64,000 bases of DNA. It comes from a virus. Shown here one piece after another: positions 51,701 to 61,443 of the stretch. How positions within the stretch are numbered: the stretch's first letter is position 1; each line of letters begins with the position of its first letter. Under the pieces are notes generated by a model. The model did not search any database. It saw only the letters and a program-made list of their open reading frames with translations, and was not told the DNA's origin. A program made the translations under genes and the position numbers. The stretch is taken from IMG/VR virus record IMGVR_UViG_3300035670_000073, positions 41,544-105,543 of that record; one strand, given 5' to 3'.

Positions 51701-53083
51701 ATGGCATGGGGACCAAACAATGTATCAAATCCAAATTACGCACCTAATCCGATACAAAATAATGATAATCAGTCGGATGTAAAGAAAAATTATAATCGTG
51801 CTTACGCAACTCGTCGTGACACTGATAAAGAAAAGAATTTTACAGTTACATTATTAGATATTGATACTGCAATAATTAATACTCTTAATAATACACTCCG
51901 ACTTCAAGTAATGGACAACGGCGAAGTTGTCAAAGTGCCTGTGATTTATGGTAATCCTGAAAGGTGGGTTGCTATGAAACAATATGGTTATATTCGTGAT
52001 AATCAAGGCAAAATATTGTTGCCGGCATTTATGATTCGTAGAAAAAATGTTGAAAACAATAAAGATTTAGCCACTTTTAATCGTTATTTGAGTTATCAAA
52101 CACTATCGAATTATACAGAAAAAAATAAGTATGATCGTTTTGATTTAGTTAATAAAGGAGTTTTTAAAAGCAAACCAACAAAACAAATTTATAGTGTTTC
52201 TTTACCCAATCACGTTAATATCAGTTACGAATGTATAATTTGGACCGATTATGTTGATCAAAATAATAAATTATTGGAACAAATAAATTATGCAGCTAAA
52301 GATTATTGGGGTGATAGAGAACGATTTAAGTTTAGAGCTAGAATAGATAATTATAGCATTGAACAAGAAGTAAATGATGGTGAAGATCGTAATATTAAAA
52401 CTACATTTGATTTAAATGTTAATGCTTATTTGTTGAATGAAAATTATGTAACTAGTATGGAAGGTATTAAAAATACTACAAGCAAATTGTTTACAATTCG
52501 TAAAATCAAATTAGATGAACAGGTGGTTGGTACAATTCCCAACACAAATAAGATTGTCAATAAGGATACAACCGCGTTAAAAGATAAAAATGAAGATTAT
52601 ATAAGTGTCGATGGAATTGGAATCGAAGCCGTACCCAATATTACAAAAAATAATGACGGATATAATAAAATACCGCCTATAAAAACTAATACATCCGTTT
52701 TTCATCCAACACCTAAATCTATAACCGATTATGGTGAAGACGGATGGTTAGCGTATGATAGTAAATATATTTATGTTTATAAATCTCCGGTGGGTTGGTT
52801 AAAAAGAGAGATTTCTACATTTGATTATGACTACAACGGTCAACAGTATATAACGGGGTACGATTGTAATGGTGATCCAATATATACAACTGAAAATCGT
52901 AGACCAATTAATACTGCTTTTAGAGTATTTCAACGATTCCCAGAAAAAATATATCATCAAGTACCATATCAATCGTCAGATTATGGACAAGATGGTTGGA
53001 TAAGTTATGATGGCGAATATTTTTATATATATAGTGACAGAGAATGGCGTAGGATACCAATATCATTTTTTAGTCCATTATAA
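51701..53083 (+). CDS. Tail sheath stabiliser/terminator, gp15-like, with extra C-terminal repeats
   Basis: 460 residues; T4 gp15 is 272. Residues 40-250 follow the gp15 layout: 'VKVPVIYGNPERWVAMKQYG', 'ILLPAFMIRRKN', 'NHVNISYECIIWTDYVDQNN', 'KLLEQINYAAKDYWGDRERF', and the beta-hairpin 'TTFDLNVNAYLLNENY'. From about residue 330 there are two copies of an added module with 'DYGEDGWLAYDSKYIYVYKS' and 'DYGQDGWISYDGEYFYIYSD', each closing with a W-[KR]-R strand. The same module occurs once in the protein at 604. It caps the tail tube and sheath near the neck. Confidence 0.7.
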   Translation: MAWGPNNVSNPNYAPNPIQNNDNQSDVKKNYNRAYATRRDTDKEKNFTVTLLDIDTAIINTLNNTLRLQVMDNGEVVKVPVIYGNPERWVAMKQYGYIRDNQGKILLPAFMIRRKNVENNKDLATFNRYLSYQTLSNYTEKNKYDRFDLVNKGVFKSKPTKQIYSVSLPNHVNISYECIIWTDYVDQNNKLLEQINYAAKDYWGDRERFKFRARIDNYSIEQEVNDGEDRNIKTTFDLNVNAYLLNENYVTSMEGIKNTTSKLFTIRKIKLDEQVVGTIPNTNKIVNKDTTALKDKNEDYISVDGIGIEAVPNITKNNDGYNKIPPIKTNTSVFHPTPKSITDYGEDGWLAYDSKYIYVYKSPVGWLKREISTFDYDYNGQQYITGYDCNGDPIYTTENRRPINTAFRVFQRFPEKIYHQVPYQSSDYGQDGWISYDGEYFYIYSDREWRRIPISFFSPL

Positions 53084-53111
53084 TATATAAAATATACTTA
53101 TCATTTGTTTT

Positions 53112-53121
53112 ATATTTATAA
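53112..53121 (+). promoter_or_regulatory. ATATTTATAA element before fibre gene
   Basis: ATATTTATAA ends 3 bases before the ATG at 53125, at the start of the fibre cluster. Confidence 0.5.
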
Positions 53122-53124
53122 TAA

Positions 53125-55776
53125 ATGGCAAATTGTAACAACAGTAACGGCAATTCATGTCCGCCAGATCCAGATGTACTTAAAAACGCTATATTAAATT
53201 ATAAGCGTGCAAGAACTTCTTTAGGAGATACAAGTGTTAATGATCTTTTAAAGATAATAGACGAACTACAAAAACAAATAGAATGTAATGTAGCTACCGG
53301 TACAAGTGGTACAAGTGGTGCAAATGGAGAAACCGGTTCTAGCGGTTCCAGTGGTGAATCCGGAATTGGAGTGCCTATAGGCGGCGAAGAAGGTCAAGTC
53401 CTAGCAAAAAAAAGCGATGGTGATTATGATACACAGTGGATAACAATCACCTCTCCAGCCCCAAGTCCGGGGACAAATGGTACTAGCGGCGTAGATGGCG
53501 TGGATGGAGCTAATAGTTCTAGATGGTATTATGACCTAAATAGTACATATCCAATTACGCAACCTGAAACTTTTGTAGCTGACGACTTAATTTTACAAAA
53601 TGTAACACAATTAGCGATATCATATTACTCAATTGGAAATATTGATTTATTGAATTGGTTTAATTATTTAAAAAATAATTTAGAAAACAGAATCGGGTTT
53701 CTTCAAATAAAAGATCTGGGGAAAAAAGTACAACCTATTCAGACTGAAGAGGATATCTTTCAAGAAAATGTAAATGATACAAGTTCCGTTTTAGGTTATT
53801 ACTTAATAGATTCCATAATTGATGATGTAGAAAACAGTAATTTCGTTTTAACAGTTACATCTATATCAGCTAATGGTGATTTTACACCGGAAAATATATA
53901 TTCGATTTCATGGACATTAAGTGGTTTGAACGGTGTTAATGGTGATTCTGGAACAAGTGGATCCTCCGGTACAAGTGGTTTAGATGGAACAAGTGGTACT
54001 TCCGGAAAAAACGGCGTGGATGGTTCAAGTGGTACAACCGGAACAAGCGGTACAACTGGTAGTAGTGGTATTAGTGGAAATGACGGTGCAAATTCAATTA
54101 GATGGAATTTTTATGGTTTATCTACAGATGCTAGGGCAGGTTATTTTTCAGTAGATAATGCTATACTGACTGATTTAAAAACGATACATTTGTCTAAATT
54201 TGATGTTTATACAAATAATGTATATAATTGGCTTTTAAATTTATCGTCCGTCGATTTAAATGGTGTTTTTTTACAATTAGTTGAATTAGGCAATCCTCAG
54301 ATAAATGGCATTTACACAATATCGGGCATAGTAGATAATTCATATTATTTTACTTTAACCGTAAACGCAGTTTATACCAGTACAGGATTTTTAAATACGG
54401 ATAAAATTTATTCTATATCTTGGGCCGGTGGAGGAAGTGGATCTGCGGGTACAAGTGGTACTTCGTCAGACTCTTTTGTTTTTCCAAATGATTTATCAGT
54501 TTCTATATCCGCCAGTAAATCTTTTGGTAGATATATAAATGGAGACACGATTCCATCTACAGGAAAAACAGTAGCGGAAGTTATAGAATTAGCCTTAAGA
54601 GAACCGATTGCTCCTACATTAGTCTTATCGAGTTCTACTGCAGTGTTATTTAATCAAACAGTTATTGATAATCTTTTAGAAATGAGTTATACTATAAACT
54701 CATACGAGGCTGAAATTGCTGCAGCAACTTTAGAATGGAGACGAAATGATGAGGGAGATTGGACTGTTTTATCTACTACAACAGTTACACCATTTCAATA
54801 TTCACATACTTTAACCGATACGAATTATAATTCACAGTCGTTTAATTACAGATATACAGTTTCCGATTCTTTGGGAGCATCATCATATGCATTATTAGAA
54901 ATAACACCCACTGTTTATCAAATTCCCACAGTTAATTTACAAATATCAGCATCAGCATTTAGTTATCCCGAGACTTATACAAAGAGAGAATCTGGAAATT
55001 TTAAAAGTATCATAACAGGTTTAGTAGAAAGTAATAACCCATATATTCCTTTAAAAACTTATTCGGTTCAATATGATGTTAATGACGAAGAACAATGGGT
55101 AAATGTTCCTGGTTTAAGTAATATAAATGTGACTACTTCTCCACAATCAATACCTTCAACCATTCATGATCCCACAGGTGACAATCTTACATCAAGTTTA
55201 TCATATAGATTACAAGTTGTAGATGGATTTCAAACAAGTTCTTTAAGTGCTTCATATATTGATTTTCAATATATGATGTATTATGGCACATCATCTATAG
55301 TGCCTACTGTTTCATCACACATCAGAAGACTGCAAAATAGAATTTTTGCCGATTCCGCCAGTCCTACCATACTAAACACCGAAGATGGTAAAATATTTGT
55401 ATTTGCTACGCCATTTACATCAAGTGCTTATTATGGTATATATGAAGTTTTAGATTTAGATGCTTCATATTCCAATCTTATAGATAGGTATGTTTTGTAT
55501 ACTTTTGATGTAAATGACTCCGGTAGTAATGCAATACCATATAATGTTTATGTTAATAGTAATGCAATTGCTTATACCGATCGTAGCCACAGACATCAAG
55601 TTCGTCACGGATTTTTATCCGGAAGTTTATACTATTCATCTAGTTTATGGACATTAAACTGGTATACCGGACCTGCTTATACAGGTAGAGCTTATTTAAA
55701 TGTAACACTTAATAACTTTAATTTAATAAATCCTGCTTTAGTAGGATCAATACAAATTAATTCGGGAAGTAGTTAA
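53125..55776 (+). CDS. Tail fibre/adhesin with collagen-like repeats and duplicated domains
   Basis: 883 residues. An N-terminal helical part (1-55) precedes four collagen-like Gly-x-Ser/Thr stretches (about residues 59-85, 113-130, 275-325, 435-450). Between them are two homologous globular domains, one starting 'ANSSRWYYDLN' and ending 'IYSISWTLSGL', the other 'ANSIRWNFYGL' to 'IYSISWAGGGS', a clear internal duplication. 'GGEEGQVLAKKSDGDYDTQW' is a common fibre linker. The C-terminal 430 residues are Ig/fibronectin-like, ending in an 'LNWYTGPAYTGRAYLNVTLN' module shared with the next protein. It probably extends the virion toward host receptors. Confidence 0.7.
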   Translation: MANCNNSNGNSCPPDPDVLKNAILNYKRARTSLGDTSVNDLLKIIDELQKQIECNVATGTSGTSGANGETGSSGSSGESGIGVPIGGEEGQVLAKKSDGDYDTQWITITSPAPSPGTNGTSGVDGVDGANSSRWYYDLNSTYPITQPETFVADDLILQNVTQLAISYYSIGNIDLLNWFNYLKNNLENRIGFLQIKDLGKKVQPIQTEEDIFQENVNDTSSVLGYYLIDSIIDDVENSNFVLTVTSISANGDFTPENIYSISWTLSGLNGVNGDSGTSGSSGTSGLDGTSGTSGKNGVDGSSGTTGTSGTTGSSGISGNDGANSIRWNFYGLSTDARAGYFSVDNAILTDLKTIHLSKFDVYTNNVYNWLLNLSSVDLNGVFLQLVELGNPQINGIYTISGIVDNSYYFTLTVNAVYTSTGFLNTDKIYSISWAGGGSGSAGTSGTSSDSFVFPNDLSVSISASKSFGRYINGDTIPSTGKTVAEVIELALREPIAPTLVLSSSTAVLFNQTVIDNLLEMSYTINSYEAEIAAATLEWRRNDEGDWTVLSTTTVTPFQYSHTLTDTNYNSQSFNYRYTVSDSLGASSYALLEITPTVYQIPTVNLQISASAFSYPETYTKRESGNFKSIITGLVESNNPYIPLKTYSVQYDVNDEEQWVNVPGLSNINVTTSPQSIPSTIHDPTGDNLTSSLSYRLQVVDGFQTSSLSASYIDFQYMMYYGTSSIVPTVSSHIRRLQNRIFADSASPTILNTEDGKIFVFATPFTSSAYYGIYEVLDLDASYSNLIDRYVLYTFDVNDSGSNAIPYNVYVNSNAIAYTDRSHRHQVRHGFLSGSLYYSSSLWTLNWYTGPAYTGRAYLNVTLNNFNLINPALVGSIQINSGSS
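53299..54465 (+). repeat. Collagen-like Gly-Thr-Ser coding repeats
   Basis: Interrupted clusters of 9-base GGTACAAGT-type units, densest at 53299-53373 and 53941-54096, with a shorter block at about 54440-54465. They code G-T-S or G-S-S triplets. Confidence 0.75.
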
Positions 55777-55780
55777 AAAT

Positions 55781-58700
55781 ATGTCAACACCATCAAAAAT
55801 TAAGATTCTTCAAAACTTAGGAAACTATGAAAATTTGAATAGTTTTAGTATTCAAAATCATGATATAAGTAATATTAAAACTCGCTTAAATCCAAATTTA
55901 GCTCGTTTAGATTGTTCTTATAATAATATTGGTGTTACAAATTTTTCACAAAATACAAATTTAACACATTTAACATGTACTTTTAATTTATTGACAGAAT
56001 TAGACCTTACATATAATACATCATTAATTTATTTAGATTGTAGTTATAACGGTCTTGAAACACTTGATCTTTCTAATAATACAGATCTTGAATATTTGAA
56101 CATTACAAACAACCAATTTAGTAGTATAGATACTACATCAAATTCCGAATTACTAGAATTTTACTGTTCGGAGAACAATTTTTCTTCGTCTTTAGATTTA
56201 TCGGGCAATAGTAATTTACTAAAACTCAATTGTTCTGATAACAATATTGGAACTTTAGATTTAACACAGACTCCAAATTTAACACATTTATATTGTGTAG
56301 ATAATATTATTACAGAATTAGATTTTACCGGTATAGAAACATTAGAAATAATTGAATGTGGTGGTAATGATTTACAATCTATTAATTTAAATGGTCATAA
56401 TTTAAACTTGGAAAGATTTGATTGTTCTGATAGTAGATTATTAACATCAATTACATTGGGAACAAAACCTTATTTAAAATATTTTGATTGTAGCGATTGT
56501 AATTTTTTAAACGACATTGATATTTCAAATTGTTTATTTCTGGAAGAATTGTACATGGCAAATGGATCTGCGTCGGATACATTAGATTTAAGTTCAAATA
56601 CAGAATTAAAAGTTTTAAATGTTGCATTGTCCAATTTGACAACAATTAATTTAACCGGACTTATAAAATTAGAACAACTAAATACGAGTGCGAATGGATT
56701 AACATCCGTAGATTTAAGTGACTCTGGTAAAATCTATAATTTGGATGTATCAAATAACAATTTAACATCTATTACTTTACCTACATCACTTACATCTACA
56801 AGTACAGAATTTATATTTAAATTTAACAATAATAGTTTAGACACAAATGCAATTAATTCAATATTAGAAACCTTAGATAGTTACACATTAGTTGAAGGAA
56901 GTACATATAAACTTTATATAACCGGTGGCTCCAATGAATCTCCAAGTGGAACCGGTATAACATATTTGAATAATTTAATCGCTAAAGGTTGGGTTATAGA
57001 TGTTGATACGCCATATCCAGTTATTACTTCTTTTAGTCCCGGTTCAGGATTGGTAGGTAGTAGTGTAACTATAATTGGTCAGTATTTTGTAAGTGTAAGT
57101 TCAGTTAAATTCAACAATGTTTCCGCGACATTTACAGTAAACTCTTCTACTCAAATAACAGCTACCGTACCTGTAGGTGCTATTACAGGACCAATAAAAG
57201 TAATAACTGCAACGGGTGAAGACGAATCTGCAACAAATTATACAGTTACTATGTTAGCTCCGGTAATTACAAGTTTTACGCCTATTGCCGGACTCGTAGG
57301 AGATACAGTTGTTATTACAGGTAATTATTTTGTGAATGTAACTGATGTAAATTTCAATGGTACTACCGCTACATATACAGTAGATTCAGTGACACAAATA
57401 ACTGCTACAGTTCCGGTGGGTACAACAACTGGTCCTATAACCATCACCACAGATCTAGGCAGTGTTACATCTGTAACAAATTATACACCCGTTTTAGCCC
57501 CTTCTATAACTAGCTTTACACCGTCATCGGCATACGCTAATACAGATGTAGAAATAACAGGATCTGAATTTGCTTTTGTGTCAAGTGTTGCGTTCAATAA
57601 CAAGACATCTTCTTATACAGTGGTAACATCTCAAGGAATTAAAGCAACTATACCTGCTGTAGCAACTACCGGATTCATAACAGTTACTACTGCAGGCGGC
57701 ACAGCAACTACAGATCCTTCTACATTTACTGTAATAATACCAGCACCTACAATAACAACATTTAATCCAAATAGCGGTGCAACCGGTACTTATGTAACAA
57801 TAACAGGTACAAATCTTTTAAATACATCACTCGTCTCATTCAGCGATATAGCATCCGCATATTATAGAGTAAACTCAAGCACACAAGTAGTAGCTGCGGT
57901 ACCAGTTGGATTTACAACTACAGGTAAAGTTGCTTTAAAAACACCAGGTGGAAGTGTTACTTCTAGTGCTGATTTTACTTATGCAGTTCCTACAGAACGA
58001 TTAGAATACACACCAAGTACATCTAACTTAAATTGGTATACCGCTGAAAATTATGGTGGTACGGCAAATACAGATGTAACCCTAAATTATTTCCAACTCA
58101 ATGTAACACCAACGGATGTGTATACATTAGAATTCCCAGACGATGCAAATATAACAGACATTGAAAACTTATCAACCTATAGTAATTTAAAGACTTTGGA
58201 TGTAACATTTCAAAACTTAACATCACTAAACTTGACAGGTAATGGTTCAATAACACAACTTTATTGTGATAATAATGACTTTACATCTTTGGATCTTAGT
58301 AATAACCCGGTTATAACAATATTATCTTGTAATAATAATATAATGACATCGTTGAATGTGGATAATATGACTGCTTTAGAAAACTTAAGTTGTATAGGAT
58401 GTGCTTTGCCATCGTTATCACTAACAACAAATACCGCATTAAAATATTTGCAAGCTAACAACAATCAACTTAGTTCATTAAACTTAAATAATAATACCGG
58501 ATTATTGACAATGGATATCAGTCAAAATTTGTTATCTACAATTACTCTTACAAATAATACAGCTTTAACATATCTAAATATAGGTATAAATTCACTGTCA
58601 ACTCTAAATGTAAGTAACAATACAGCTTTAACCTTTTTAAATTGTGAAAGTAATAACTTGTCTACACTATCATTAACTGCGTTGACAAATCTACAAGAAT

Positions 58701-59038
58701 TACATTTTGCTAATAATACATTAACTTCAATTAATTTAAGTAATAATACCAACTTAACACAAATATTTGGTGGTGTAAATAATATTACAACGGTTACTAT
58801 GCCAACCAGTGTAAATATTACAACCACATATCATTTTGATTTAGCGGATAACGCTTTAACAGAAGCAGCTGTAAATAATATTTTACAAAAAATAGATTCT
58901 TATTCAACACCCACAGGTAATAATTTAACGGATAAACTTATTATTTTAACAGGTGGTACAAATGCTTCGCCATCTGGAGTTGGTCTTACCGCTAAAACAA
59001 GTTTGGAAAGTAAGGGTTATTATGTACAAACAAATTAA
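55781..59038 (+). CDS. LRR-TIG-LRR adhesin
   Basis: 1085 residues. Residues about 20-345 are Bacteroidota-style leucine-rich repeats of about 21 residues ('LTELDLTYNTSLIYLDCSYN'). Four IPT/TIG Ig-like domains follow, starting near residues 412, 494, 573 and 655 ('PVITSFSPGSGLVGSSVTII' and relatives). An 'LNWYTAENYGGTANTDVTLN' linker (about 749) precedes a second LRR block to about 1010. Both LRR blocks close with the same module ('TGGSNESPSGTGITYLNNLI' and 'TGGTNASPSGVGLTAKTSLE'), so an LRR unit was duplicated. No signal peptide, so a virion fibre component rather than a secreted host-type protein is likely. Confidence 0.75.
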   Translation: MSTPSKIKILQNLGNYENLNSFSIQNHDISNIKTRLNPNLARLDCSYNNIGVTNFSQNTNLTHLTCTFNLLTELDLTYNTSLIYLDCSYNGLETLDLSNNTDLEYLNITNNQFSSIDTTSNSELLEFYCSENNFSSSLDLSGNSNLLKLNCSDNNIGTLDLTQTPNLTHLYCVDNIITELDFTGIETLEIIECGGNDLQSINLNGHNLNLERFDCSDSRLLTSITLGTKPYLKYFDCSDCNFLNDIDISNCLFLEELYMANGSASDTLDLSSNTELKVLNVALSNLTTINLTGLIKLEQLNTSANGLTSVDLSDSGKIYNLDVSNNNLTSITLPTSLTSTSTEFIFKFNNNSLDTNAINSILETLDSYTLVEGSTYKLYITGGSNESPSGTGITYLNNLIAKGWVIDVDTPYPVITSFSPGSGLVGSSVTIIGQYFVSVSSVKFNNVSATFTVNSSTQITATVPVGAITGPIKVITATGEDESATNYTVTMLAPVITSFTPIAGLVGDTVVITGNYFVNVTDVNFNGTTATYTVDSVTQITATVPVGTTTGPITITTDLGSVTSVTNYTPVLAPSITSFTPSSAYANTDVEITGSEFAFVSSVAFNNKTSSYTVVTSQGIKATIPAVATTGFITVTTAGGTATTDPSTFTVIIPAPTITTFNPNSGATGTYVTITGTNLLNTSLVSFSDIASAYYRVNSSTQVVAAVPVGFTTTGKVALKTPGGSVTSSADFTYAVPTERLEYTPSTSNLNWYTAENYGGTANTDVTLNYFQLNVTPTDVYTLEFPDDANITDIENLSTYSNLKTLDVTFQNLTSLNLTGNGSITQLYCDNNDFTSLDLSNNPVITILSCNNNIMTSLNVDNMTALENLSCIGCALPSLSLTTNTALKYLQANNNQLSSLNLNNNTGLLTMDISQNLLSTITLTNNTALTYLNIGINSLSTLNVSNNTALTFLNCESNNLSTLSLTALTNLQELHFANNTLTSINLSNNTNLTQIFGGVNNITTVTMPTSVNITTTYHFDLADNALTEAAVNNILQKIDSYSTPTGNNLTDKLIILTGGTNASPSGVGLTAKTSLESKGYYVQTN

Positions 59039-59053
59039 AACTATATATTATTT

Positions 59054-61132
59054 ATGAAAAATATACTATTGATACTATCATTTCTTTTTTTGATTACTAA
59101 CAGTTTAGCCCAGTTAAATAATACAATTATTTTTCCAGTAGAAGTGTTTGGAAAAAATGGTGCTACAGAAAAAATTAATTTAAATTTAAACGCTTCACCA
59201 AGTTCTGCGGTGGGTTTAAGGTTAAAAATGCACGGTTTAACTTATACAAATAAAGCAAGTATAAAGGTAAACAATTCTCCGTGGTATACAATGAGTAATA
59301 GCAATGTCACTTTTTTAAATGTATATGAAAGAATATATCAAGGTATGGGAAACACATATTTCACGGGACCAGTTTCAACATTCAATATATTTTTAGCAAT
59401 ACCTAATGCTTATTTTTCGTCAACAAATACTATTACTTTTAGATTCAACGATTTAAATGGTTTAACAATAGGTTACAGATTATTGGATATTGGAATTGTA
59501 AATTCTAATTATACCGATTTAGCTCTTTATACTAAAAAGGTACAAGACGATCCGAGTAAATGGAAGCCATACACATATAATGCTGCAAATATAAATAACG
59601 GTTCAAATAAATGGTTTAACGCAACAATTACACATAATGGAATACCTTTAAGAGCAAAATGTGAAGATTGTCATGTGCACGAAGGATATGACCTTAAGTA
59701 TTTCAATTATTCAAATAAAAGCATTGTGCTTCGTTCTACAGCACTTCATAATTTGAGTTTACAAGATGCACAAGATATTGCTAGTTTTATAAGAACCAGA
59801 GATGTGCCTTACGAGGAAAAAGGTAGACCGTGGAATCCAGCTTATCAGCCTGGTCCCGGCATGGATAGTAAACCGGTCAGAAGTTGGGCTGCAGGAGCTG
59901 GATTAGAATGGGTGTTAATGGATGATGCACCTATGTTAACCAATCTTTATCCAAACGGTATATTGTCAGGATTAGTTAACTACGGTACAAATGGATTACA
60001 ATCATACAATGCACTGTTGACATTAAATCAAAGAGAAATACCACAAATAATGCCGTTTCCAGACTGGAACAGATGGTTACCACATTTTCATCCACTTGAT
60101 TCTTGGGGTACAAATTATTACCCGGCTACTAATACAGGTATGTTGGGAGTATATCAAAGTCATTACAACACTTTTAAAAACTTAACTGATAAGACAAAAG
60201 CGCCCGGTTTATTAGATACATATTTTTATAGACTGGGCGAATCATATTATCAAATATTTAATACAATTAACACTCAACCACACGGCGCTGTAACATCAAA
60301 AGCATACGCAGATTTCGCTCTAAAAGTCATGAGTGATTTTAAATGGATGAATGTTAAAAATTTTGAAATTATGAAAACATTTGAATTTGAAGAACTCGGA
60401 TATACACAAGGATACTGGAGTGATAAGAGAAGATGGTATTATCAAGCTAATAGGGTGTTTTTTACATCACCACATGTTAGAGGCACGCCTGAATTCTCTT
60501 CCGATATTAAAGGTATGGTGCCTTATGCATCAAAAGGAATGGAATCTACTTCTTGGTATCAATTAGCTATGGTATTAAATAGTGGTAATAGAAATAATGT
60601 AGATCAAATACCACTTGATCAAGGTTATTTTACAGCATTCGGATATCAATTGTTTTATCCATATAAGTTAAATGGCGTTGGTATTTATACATCATGGACA
60701 AATAGACCATTAGGTATAGGAATATTAAATATTATGAAAGCTATGGAATTTACTGAAAAAGGTGCAACAAATGTACCAAATGGATATTGGTCGTGGTCAA
60801 ATATAGGATTCTATCCAGCATATGCAGCTGCACAATCATATAACTTTTTATTTGATGCTAACCAACGACCTCCTAATACCGATCCTGCTATACTAACATC
60901 GTTGATAACGAATTTAACAGGAGTATATTGTGATCGTGTTTTAAGATTTACTAGACAACAATATGAACCTTGGAAAACGCCAAGCGGTACATTTGCGAGT
61001 GAATTATATGGTATATTATTTTGGTGGGAAGTTTGGTCCCGAGATTTAAATGCGAATTATAACATGAATTTGACACAAGCTATTAATAAAATACACAATA
61101 CCAGAAAAACATTATTTCCCGAACAACCTTAA
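59054..61132 (+). CDS. Secreted cytochrome-c-like protein
   Basis: 692 residues. MKNILLILSFLFLITNSLAQ is a clean signal peptide. 'GIPLRAKCEDCHVHEGYDLK' contains a C-x-x-C-H haem site (C203, C206, H207), followed by the cytochrome-type helix 'LQDAQDIASFIRTRDV'. The following 'KGRPWNPAYQPGPGMDSKPV', 'LTLNQREIPQIMPFPDWNRW' and 'LPHFHPLDSWG' match a large Bacteroidota/Verrucomicrobia secreted cytochrome-c-domain family. A candidate distal Met is in 'PGPGMDSK'. It would need host cytochrome maturation in the periplasm. A host-derived gene inside a fibre cluster; its use to the phage is unknown. Confidence 0.75.
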   Translation: MKNILLILSFLFLITNSLAQLNNTIIFPVEVFGKNGATEKINLNLNASPSSAVGLRLKMHGLTYTNKASIKVNNSPWYTMSNSNVTFLNVYERIYQGMGNTYFTGPVSTFNIFLAIPNAYFSSTNTITFRFNDLNGLTIGYRLLDIGIVNSNYTDLALYTKKVQDDPSKWKPYTYNAANINNGSNKWFNATITHNGIPLRAKCEDCHVHEGYDLKYFNYSNKSIVLRSTALHNLSLQDAQDIASFIRTRDVPYEEKGRPWNPAYQPGPGMDSKPVRSWAAGAGLEWVLMDDAPMLTNLYPNGILSGLVNYGTNGLQSYNALLTLNQREIPQIMPFPDWNRWLPHFHPLDSWGTNYYPATNTGMLGVYQSHYNTFKNLTDKTKAPGLLDTYFYRLGESYYQIFNTINTQPHGAVTSKAYADFALKVMSDFKWMNVKNFEIMKTFEFEELGYTQGYWSDKRRWYYQANRVFFTSPHVRGTPEFSSDIKGMVPYASKGMESTSWYQLAMVLNSGNRNNVDQIPLDQGYFTAFGYQLFYPYKLNGVGIYTSWTNRPLGIGILNIMKAMEFTEKGATNVPNGYWSWSNIGFYPAYAAAQSYNFLFDANQRPPNTDPAILTSLITNLTGVYCDRVLRFTRQQYEPWKTPSGTFASELYGILFWWEVWSRDLNANYNMNLTQAINKIHNTRKTLFPEQP

Positions 61133-61135
61133 TTA

Positions 61136-61369
61136 TTATTGAGGAGATGATTGTGTAGATTCCTGTGTTTCAACCGGTTTACTACCATTTCCGTTGCTTT
61201 TTTGTCCAAAATACCATCCGATAACAGCCATAACAACACTATTAAGTGCCTCGTTGGTTATTTTCATAAACACAGCAACTGCAAATACTACTATTAAAAA
61301 AAGTACAATAATTGCTCGTACCGATATTCCACCGATACTGCTTTCAGAATTTTTTTCCATCGAGGCCAT
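61136..61369 (-). CDS. Small membrane protein, holin-like candidate
   Basis: 77 residues on the minus strand. After a polar N-terminus (to about residue 17) comes one strong hydrophobic segment, about residues 18-36 (VRAIIVLFLIVVFAVAVFMK), and a second weaker one about 42-54 (NSVVMAVIGWYFGQKS), then a Ser/Gln-rich tail. Size, two helices and polar ends are compatible with a holin or a small phage membrane protein. No lysin gene is adjacent. It converges with the cytochrome gene (3-base gap), and an ATATTTATAA element precedes it. Confidence 0.5.
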   Translation of the reverse strand: MASMEKNSESSIGGISVRAIIVLFLIVVFAVAVFMKITNEALNSVVMAVIGWYFGQKSNGNGSKPVETQESTQSSPQ

Positions 61370-61373
61370 ACAT

Positions 61374-61384
61374 TTATAAATATT
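61374..61384 (-). promoter_or_regulatory. ATATTTATAA element before small membrane protein
   Basis: On the minus strand AATATTTATAA ends 4 bases before the start codon at 61369. Confidence 0.5.
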
Positions 61385-61443
61385 ATAAAATAACTTATTA
61401 TATCACTATAAAATAATTATTGAAATCTATTTCTATTGTTTCA

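Noticed and set aside
53125-59038. Frameshift joining the two adhesin genes
   Set aside because: They are in different frames, but the first ends in a clean stop and the second has an ATG four bases later; each is complete on its own, so a sequencing error is not needed.
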